This document shows, one piece after another, positions 12,142 through 17,859 of a stretch of DNA of 17,859 nt. Position 1 is the first letter of the stretch; the number at the start of each line of letters is the position of its first letter. Origin of the DNA: Myxococcales bacterium (GTDB lineage: Bacteria > Myxococcota_A > Polyangia > Fen-1088); NCBI GenBank assembly GCA_003170035.1, contig PMZX01000234.1:3381-21239 (forward strand), given 5' to 3'. The notes below the pieces were generated by a model that was given only the letters and a program-made list of their open reading frames with translations, was not told the DNA's origin and did not search any database. The position numbers were made by a program, and so were the translations under genes.

Positions 12142-15100
12142 ATGCAAGAGCAAGCCCCCCCCGAGCAGAGTCCGCCGCGTCGAGGCGTCAGCATCCGCGC
12201 GGGACTTCTGATTGCCTTCGCGCTCGTCGTGTTGTTGGTCTTGGGCAGTTTGCTGACGGCTTCGCTTTTGGGCACCGCCCGCCTGGCGAGCGACGTCGCC
12301 GGATCTCTGATCTCCGCGTTGGGGCGAGATACAGACTCGCGGCTGCACGACCTGTTCGATCCGATCGGGCAAAAGCTGGTCGAGGACTATGCAGCCATCC
12401 GGCGCGGGCGGTACTCGGCCAAGGACGCGGAGACGCGCAGGGAACTGCTGATGCCGGGAATCTTTTCACTGCCCAAGGTCGATTCGATGATGCTCGCCGA
12501 TCAAGAGGGCGCGCATTTTCTCATCGAACGCTACACCGAAACTCTCCGCCGGTCGGCGCTCCTCAGACCCGTGTCAGATCGGCTGCCCGCGCCCGACCCC
12601 GGCCGCCTGCAATTCCTCACGCGGGATTTACGGCCCAGCGAATGGGGCGAAACCAGTCGTTGGGCGCTGTGGGAGGAGGCCGGGCGACAGCTGGTGCAAG
12701 AATGGGAGCTGTCCCTGCCCGGCTATGACGCTCGCCAGCGCCCCTGGTACAAGGTGGCGATGGCGGCGTTTCGCGATCAAACCATGCCCGAGGCCCAGGC
12801 CGCCGCCTCCAGCCTGGTGGCATGGACCGATGTTTACCCCCTGTATACCGCGAAGGGCCCCAGCATCTCCGCGGCGGTCGCCGCGCGCGACCCTTCGGGC
12901 GAAGTCCTGATCGTTACCTACAATCTGCCTCTGGACGAGATCGCGAAGTTCACGACCGCAGCGCAACCCTCGCCGCGCGGGGTGATGTTCGTGTTGACCG
13001 ACGACGGGAGGCTGCTGGGGCCGCCCCGGGGCAGCCAGAGCGGGAACTGGGCGGACGCCAGCCTGCCCACCTTGCAGCCGATCGCAAAGGCCGGCTCTCC
13101 CAAGGTCGCGGAAGCGGTGGCGAGGTGGCAGGCCGACCGCAGGGGCCAGCCCGATCGCTTTCGTCTCGCGCTCGACGGCGAGCCTTGGTGGGCGGGATTC
13201 ACGCCCTTTGAATTCGGCTCCCGGCACCGTTTCTGGATAGGCGCGCTGCTGCCCGAGTCCGACCTCATTCCGGCGGCCCGCCATTATCAGGGACTCATCG
13301 CCGGAGTGGGCCTGCTGGCCTTGCTCGCCGCGGCCTTGCTGGCCCTGCGCCTCGCGCGCTGGTTCTCCAAGCCCCTGGCTGCACTAGTGGCGCAAAGCCG
13401 GCGCATCGCCGCGCTTGACCTGACCGAAACCGCACCGGTGCACTCCCATCTGAGCGAGATCGATCTGCTGTCGGTCACCCTGGGCCGCATGCGCGATTCT
13501 CTACGACAACACATAGCGGAGCGCGAGCAATCCCGTCGCGAGATCTTCGAGCGCGAGCAACAGGTGCGGGCTCTGGCCGAGAATTCGCCCGACCTCGTGG
13601 TGCGCTACGACCGCGAAGGACGCTACCGCTACGCCAATCCGGCATTCGCCATTGCGACCGGGCTCTCGCCCGAGACGGTGAACGGACGTCGCATAGCCGA
13701 ATTCGCGCTTTCCCCGGAGTATGTGGTGCTCTGGGAGCGAACCATCGCCGAGGTCTTCGCGAGCGGACAGTCCATTACCATCGAGTACGATTTCAAGACA
13801 CCCGCCGGGCTGCGCAACTTCGAGTCGCGGGCCATTCCCGAGTTGGCCGGGGACGGGACGATCGCGTCCGTCCTTGTCGTCTCCCGCGACATCACCGATC
13901 GCGTCGCCGCCGAGCGCGCCCTCCGTCAGAGCGAGGAGCGCCATCGCACGCTGATCGAATCGGCGATCGTCGGCATCGTGGTCCACCAGGACGGCCGGGT
14001 GCGCTACGCGAATCCGGCTGCGCTACAGATCTTCGGGTACCAAAACGCGGCGGAGTTCCCCCGGCAGCGCGACTGGAGCGAGTTCATCGCGCCCGCGTTC
14101 CGCGACGAATTGCGTTTCCTGACCGAGGCCGTGCTCGGCGGAGCGCATTCGCCGCCCCATCCGGGCTGGCAGATCCTCCGCAAGGACGGCTCGTGTCGCT
14201 GGGTACAGTCGAGCGTGACGCGCGTCGAATGGGACGGTGCCGATGCCGTGCTCTCCTTCATCCGCGACATCACCGAGTTGCGCGACGCCGCCGACCGGCA
14301 GAGCGCGCTGGAGGAACAGCTTCGGGAGGCGCAGAAGCTGGAAGCCGTGGGCCTGCTCGCTGGTGGCATCGCCCACGACTTCAACAACATGCTCCAGGTG
14401 ATCGGGGGCAACGCCAACCTCGCGCTCCTCCCGGACAGGCAACTCCGCGATCGCGAGGTGGCGCTCGGCGCGATCGTCGCCGCTGTTGCTCAGGCCAGCC
14501 AGCTCACCCGGCAGCTTCTCACCTTCGGGCGCCGCCAGGCCCTGCAGTGGGAGACCATCGAACTGAACGGCCTGGTGGGCAGCCATTTGGAGATGATCCG
14601 GCGGCTGCTTCCCGAGAACATCCGCATCGGGTTTCGTGCCGCCCCACACCCGGTGGTGATGGATGCGGACAGGGGCCAGATGGAACAGGTCCTGCTCAAT
14701 CTCTGCCTCAACGCCCGCGACGCCATGCCCGAGGGCGGGCAACTGTCGATCGCGATCGAGCCCGTGGTTCTCGACGCCGCGACTGCGGAACAACTCTGCC
14801 AGCGGCCGGCCGGGCCCTTCGTCCGTCTCACGGTATCGGATACCGGCCACGGCATGAGCTCGGCCGTCGTAGAGCGGATCTTCGAGCCGTTCTTTTCGAC
14901 CAAATCGCGCGACAAGGGTTCCGGCCTCGGGCTGGCGGTGGTCTACGGCATCATCCGGCAGCACGGCGGGCACATCGTGGCCCGCAGTGAACCTGGCCAG
15001 GGCGCGGAGTTTGTCGTGCTGCTGCCCTGCGAGACCGGCGCGCGGATTCCGCCCGTGGCGGCGTCCCCCGCGTCCGAGCCGGCTGCGGACAGCGAGGGAT

Positions 15101-15492
15101 CTGTCGCGGCCACGATCTTGCTCGCAGAAGACAACGAAGCGGTGCGCCGGGTCGCCGAAAAGCTGCTCGGCCTCATCGGCGCGCGTGTGGTTGCCGTGGT
15201 CGACGGCAGGCAGGCGGTCGATCTGTTCGCCGCCAATCCCGGACAGTTCGACCTGCTCTTCCTCGACGTCATGATGCCGGGACTCAGCGGGTTCGAAGTT
15301 GCCGCCCGTTGCCGTTCGCTTCGTCCCGACATTCCGGTTCTCTTCGCCAGCGGCTACGCCGCCGAATCGCTAGGGGCCAAAGCCGAAATGACTGCCGACG
15401 ACCCGATCCTACGCAAGCCCTACGGCAAAGATGCTTTGCTGGCCGAAGTGCGCAAGCTGGTGCGAAAACAAGGGCGACCTTCTTCTTCATGA
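12142..15492 (+). CDS. Membrane-bound hybrid sensor histidine kinase (sensor-HAMP-PAS-PAS-HisKA-HATPase-REC)
   Basis: A 1116-residue protein from ATG 12142; TTG 12112 and TTG 12133 are in-frame alternatives. TM1 is ~21-43. A ~340-residue periplasmic region (~44-383) has a Cache-like feel (RPWYKVAM, WTDVYPLYT). TM2 is ~384-406 and a HAMP-like linker covers ~407-460. PAS1 is ~475-592 (LAENSPDLVVRYDREGRYRY) and PAS2 ~600-722. The phosphoacceptor is H745 in GGIAHDFNN. ATPase motifs follow: N box NLCLNARDAM (~853-862), DTGHGM, FEPFFSTK and GSGLGLAVVYGI. The C-terminal receiver (~991-1105) has the acidic pair in LLAEDNE, phosphoacceptor D1042 in LFLDVMMPG and the conserved Lys in LRKPY. It is likely to sense an extracytoplasmic small ligand and relay phosphate through its own receiver to an unlinked phosphotransfer partner. 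No response regulator with an output domain is adjacent. It converges with the YfhO gene. Confidence 0.93.
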   Translation: MQEQAPPEQSPPRRGVSIRAGLLIAFALVVLLVLGSLLTASLLGTARLASDVAGSLISALGRDTDSRLHDLFDPIGQKLVEDYAAIRRGRYSAKDAETRRELLMPGIFSLPKVDSMMLADQEGAHFLIERYTETLRRSALLRPVSDRLPAPDPGRLQFLTRDLRPSEWGETSRWALWEEAGRQLVQEWELSLPGYDARQRPWYKVAMAAFRDQTMPEAQAAASSLVAWTDVYPLYTAKGPSISAAVAARDPSGEVLIVTYNLPLDEIAKFTTAAQPSPRGVMFVLTDDGRLLGPPRGSQSGNWADASLPTLQPIAKAGSPKVAEAVARWQADRRGQPDRFRLALDGEPWWAGFTPFEFGSRHRFWIGALLPESDLIPAARHYQGLIAGVGLLALLAAALLALRLARWFSKPLAALVAQSRRIAALDLTETAPVHSHLSEIDLLSVTLGRMRDSLRQHIAEREQSRREIFEREQQVRALAENSPDLVVRYDREGRYRYANPAFAIATGLSPETVNGRRIAEFALSPEYVVLWERTIAEVFASGQSITIEYDFKTPAGLRNFESRAIPELAGDGTIASVLVVSRDITDRVAAERALRQSEERHRTLIESAIVGIVVHQDGRVRYANPAALQIFGYQNAAEFPRQRDWSEFIAPAFRDELRFLTEAVLGGAHSPPHPGWQILRKDGSCRWVQSSVTRVEWDGADAVLSFIRDITELRDAADRQSALEEQLREAQKLEAVGLLAGGIAHDFNNMLQVIGGNANLALLPDRQLRDREVALGAIVAAVAQASQLTRQLLTFGRRQALQWETIELNGLVGSHLEMIRRLLPENIRIGFRAAPHPVVMDADRGQMEQVLLNLCLNARDAMPEGGQLSIAIEPVVLDAATAEQLCQRPAGPFVRLTVSDTGHGMSSAVVERIFEPFFSTKSRDKGSGLGLAVVYGIIRQHGGHIVARSEPGQGAEFVVLLPCETGARIPPVAASPASEPAADSEGSVAATILLAEDNEAVRRVAEKLLGLIGARVVAVVDGRQAVDLFAANPGQFDLLFLDVMMPGLSGFEVAARCRSLRPDIPVLFASGYAAESLGAKAEMTADDPILRKPYGKDALLAEVRKLVRKQGRPSSS

Positions 15493-17766
15493 GCTCTTGC
15501 CTCGCTTCCAGCCTGCTAGCAGCCCGGGTTTTCTTCGCGGCCCCAGCAACGCCAGCAACAGCGCGAAGATAACCAGTGAGATTGCGGCGCCGGTCGCGAA
15601 GTAGGTCGAACGGTACGAAAGAACCACCTGGCTGCGTCCGGCCGGCACCGGGACGGCGCGCATCCAGGCGTTCGCCGGGAAACACGGGGCGGGCTGTCCG
15701 TTGATGCTTGCGCTCCAGCCGGGAAACCAGGCCTCGGCAACAACCAGCATGGCCGGCTTGGGGCTTTGCACGTCAAGCGCGATTCGTTCCGGTTCGAAGC
15801 GCGCGATCTCGACGCGCCCGTCGAAGCCACCGTCGGGCACCTGGGCAGGGATGGACGCGGGCGCCGGGCGTTCGATGAGCGCGACACGGTGAAAGGGATG
15901 CTGGTCGCGCATGCGACGGATGGCTTCGTGCACGTCGCGCACCGACAGCGCGGCTGGCGCCAGGTATGCGCGCGGATCCGGGGAAGCACGCAACAGAAGA
16001 TCCGTCGTGTGCGGCCTGGCCCCGAGCTGCAGTGCCATCGAGTCGTAGCTGAACGGCTCTTGTTCCAGGATTCTTCCTTCGGGAAAGGTGACCTGCTCGG
16101 CGGGCACGGCCAGTCCCCGTACGGCGTAAATGTACTCCCACACGCGGCCCAGGGTCATCGACGTGTAGCCGGTGAACGAGCTCCAGCCATGGCGCATGCC
16201 CGCGTTCTCGAACACCAGCAGGGGCGCAAAGATGCGCGGGGGCGGGCCCTGCGGAACCAGGAGGCCCTGCTGGCGTAGCGCCCGTTCGATCGCGGGCGCG
16301 TGGGACCGTTCCAGCGTCTCGCGGTTCTGTGGTTTGAGGTTGGCGGCGGCCACTGCCAGATCGGCGGCACTCAGCAGCGCGAGCAAGGAAAGCACAACCG
16401 CCGAAGCGCACGGAATGCGCAGTCGATCGCGCCGCCACCAAGCCACCACCAGGCCGGCCGCAGCGAGAACCAGCACGGTGTGCCAGCCGAGTCGCGCCCA
16501 GGCGCAAGCGAAGTGTTTGGGCCCCCAGAAGATCGCGATGAGGCGCGCCGCCTGCGCGCCGGCCAGCAGGCCAGCCAGCGTGGTGCCGGCCAGCAGAACC
16601 GCTCCGCGACGGGGCTGTTCGGTCGAGAAGTGGAGCCCCGCCAGCAAGACCAGCGACAGCGTCACCAGTACGCTGGCCCGCGATGGGATGCGAAAGTGCC
16701 CGAGGCCTGGCAGCAGGCAGTAGAGAACTCGAAACACTGGGGTGGCCTCGCCGGCGGCCAGCAAGCCTGCCAGCAACAGCAGCAGCGCCAGCGCGCGCAC
16801 GTTGCGTTGCCGCCAGAGCAGCAGGGCACAGGGCGCGGTCAAGAACACCACGCTGCCTGCGTACATCTGCGAGTTCACCTGCACGGGGAAATGCTCCTCA
16901 GTCGGGATGGCCAGCGTCATCCAACCGAGCCGGTTCATGGCGTAGGAAGCGGCAAAGGCCAGCGAGCTTCCTTGTCGATTGCTCTGTCCTGCCAACTCGC
17001 CCAGGGGAAGCAGCATCACGGCGGCCATGGCTGCGGACAGCGCCACGGCCGCCAGCAGCGCGACCAGATCGAGGACCATGGCGCCAAACGCGGGCCGAAG
17101 CGGCCGTTGCATGCGCCGGCCGACTAGGAAGAGTCCCGCGCCGAGGTCGGTCAGCCACGTCGCCTGCGGGTGTCCCGAGAGAAGCTGGAATCCCAGCAGC
17201 AAGGCCAGCCCGGCGACCAGGCGCACCGATCGGCCGGCCTGCAGCCGCAGGCACAGGTAGAATACCAACGGAATGAAACACAGGGCCGCTCCGTAGTTGA
17301 CCTGGCCGGCGGAGAAGGATCCGACAATCGGCGCGCTGGAGATGAAGACGAACGCCACCGCCCAGCTGGCGGGTTTGTTGATGCCCAGACCGCGCGCCAG
17401 CTTCAGCGAGCCGTACAAACCCAGAAACAAGTGAAATCCAATGGCCAGCAAACAGGCCGTGGCCGCGTCGAACAGGAAGAAAACTGCATTCGGGGGATAG
17501 AAGGCGACGGAATCCACGTCGGCGAGAAAGGGACGGCCCAGTGCCACGTGGGGGTTCCAGAAGGGAAGCTGGCCGTGCCGTACCGCTGCGGCCAGGTATT
17601 CCTTGTAGTACGCGTGAATGCGCAGCCAGTCGCTGGACTCGAAGAGAGTCGGTTCGGTCATATAGGTGAAGACCAGCAGCGCCGCTGCCCCCAGGATCAG
17701 AGCCAGCCACTCGCGCCCAGTTAGCCGTCCATCGGTTGGGGGCAGGCGCGTAGAGGTTTCGACCAT
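15487..17766 (-). CDS. YfhO-family polytopic membrane protein (GT-C-like)
   Basis: A 759-residue protein from ATG 17766. A first membrane segment (LALILGAAALLVFTYM) is followed by an extracytoplasmic loop with acidic residues and GQLPFWNPHVALGRPFLADV then YPPNAVFFLF, a hallmark of YfhO/GT-C proteins. A dozen or so hydrophobic segments continue to about residue 480. A soluble domain of ~250 residues follows (from LKPQNRETLERSHAP), ending in the family-typical AWFPGWSASINGQPAPCF and AVPVPAGRSQVVLSYRS. A final TM (ISLVIFALLLALLG) and a basic tail close it. In Gram-positive bacteria YfhO glycosylates (lipo)teichoic acid; in other bacteria the role is inferred as transfer of sugar from a lipid carrier outside the membrane. 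Its stop (15487-15489) abuts the kinase stop. A TAGACT hexamer lies 7 nt upstream of the ATG. Confidence 0.88.
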   Translation of the reverse strand: MVETSTRLPPTDGRLTGREWLALILGAAALLVFTYMTEPTLFESSDWLRIHAYYKEYLAAAVRHGQLPFWNPHVALGRPFLADVDSVAFYPPNAVFFLFDAATACLLAIGFHLFLGLYGSLKLARGLGINKPASWAVAFVFISSAPIVGSFSAGQVNYGAALCFIPLVFYLCLRLQAGRSVRLVAGLALLLGFQLLSGHPQATWLTDLGAGLFLVGRRMQRPLRPAFGAMVLDLVALLAAVALSAAMAAVMLLPLGELAGQSNRQGSSLAFAASYAMNRLGWMTLAIPTEEHFPVQVNSQMYAGSVVFLTAPCALLLWRQRNVRALALLLLLAGLLAAGEATPVFRVLYCLLPGLGHFRIPSRASVLVTLSLVLLAGLHFSTEQPRRGAVLLAGTTLAGLLAGAQAARLIAIFWGPKHFACAWARLGWHTVLVLAAAGLVVAWWRRDRLRIPCASAVVLSLLALLSAADLAVAAANLKPQNRETLERSHAPAIERALRQQGLLVPQGPPPRIFAPLLVFENAGMRHGWSSFTGYTSMTLGRVWEYIYAVRGLAVPAEQVTFPEGRILEQEPFSYDSMALQLGARPHTTDLLLRASPDPRAYLAPAALSVRDVHEAIRRMRDQHPFHRVALIERPAPASIPAQVPDGGFDGRVEIARFEPERIALDVQSPKPAMLVVAEAWFPGWSASINGQPAPCFPANAWMRAVPVPAGRSQVVLSYRSTYFATGAAISLVIFALLLALLGPRRKPGLLAGWKRGKSS

Positions 17767-17773
17767 CGAATTC

Positions 17774-17779
17774 AGTCTA
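17774..17779 (-). promoter_or_regulatory. Putative -10 element (TAGACT) of the YfhO-type gene
   Basis: On the minus strand TCGGGTAGACTG has its TAGACT hexamer ending 7 nt before ATG 17766, predicting a leaderless or nearly leaderless transcript. The same 12-mer precedes the Kelch gene (4009-4020). No -35 with normal spacing is evident. Confidence 0.4.
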
Positions 17780-17859
17780 CCCGATCGCGTCCTGGTCGGG
17801 ATCGCCGTCGGTCATGACGAAGCCAGCGCGAGCACCGGAGCGCAGCGACGGCACAGTCA

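Noticed and set aside
11206..12372. 388-codon minus-strand ORF over the methyltransferase
   Set aside because: The methyltransferase motifs on the plus strand are convincing; this ORF spans two genes and an intergenic gap.
14023..14973. 316-codon minus-strand ORF opposite the histidine kinase
   Set aside because: It overlaps the conserved kinase and ATPase motifs on the other strand and shows no recognisable motif itself.
16300..17127. 275-codon plus-strand ORF opposite the YfhO gene
   Set aside because: It is Gln/Arg/His-rich low-complexity translation of the complement of hydrophobic codons.

Overview
The window is a high-G+C, gene-dense bacterial segment. The protein repertoire resembles a Myxococcota-type (former Deltaproteobacteria) genome: a TonB-dependent receptor, lipoproteins, Kelch and HYR-repeat secreted proteins, a large hybrid histidine kinase with two PAS domains, and a YfhO-like membrane protein. 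That placement is an inference from gene content and composition. I saw no rRNA, tRNA, CRISPR array, transposase, integrase or recognisable IS element.

Layout. (1) Positions 1-2207 hold the 3' part of a TonB-dependent receptor, translationally coupled (TAATG) to a small exported beta-barrel-like protein. (2) Positions 2248-2821 hold a small lipoprotein with a twin CX3C cysteine pattern, then a DUF434-type gene that is cut off after 81 codons. (3) Positions 2795-4003 (minus strand) encode a Kelch-repeat putative lipoprotein. A divergent promoter region separates it from (4), a 1600-residue secreted protein at 4274-9076 with Ig-like units, a transglutaminase-like domain, HYR repeats and a C-terminal solenoid-like domain. 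(5) Positions 9129-10011 hold a second copy of the lipoprotein/DUF434 module. Here the lipoprotein has lost its signal peptide and the DUF434 gene is full length. (6) Positions 10089-12057 hold a CDP-alcohol phosphatidyltransferase followed closely by a SAM-dependent methyltransferase. (7) Positions 12142-15492 encode a hybrid sensor histidine kinase. It converges on (8), a YfhO-family membrane protein at 15487-17766 (minus strand); the two stop codons are the two halves of one TCATGA.

The most notable structure is a 411-bp direct repeat (2311-2721 and 9129-9539, about 91% identical by hand count, no indels) flanking the Kelch gene and the 1600-residue gene. The left copy keeps an intact lipoprotein but a truncated DUF434 gene, and the right copy is the reverse. 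Collapsing the two repeats would rebuild one intact lipoprotein-DUF434 pair, so the 6.4 kb between them looks like inserted cargo encoding two secreted proteins. Most differences between the copies are silent in both reading frames, which suggests they diverged as working genes before being brought together.

The genes mostly concern the cell envelope: outer-membrane uptake and barrel proteins, lipoproteins, large extracellular repeat proteins, phospholipid headgroup synthesis, and a YfhO-type membrane protein probably acting on lipid-linked sugars. Several genes have a TAGNNT-like -10 element only 6-7 nt from a possible start codon, suggesting leaderless or near-leaderless transcripts.
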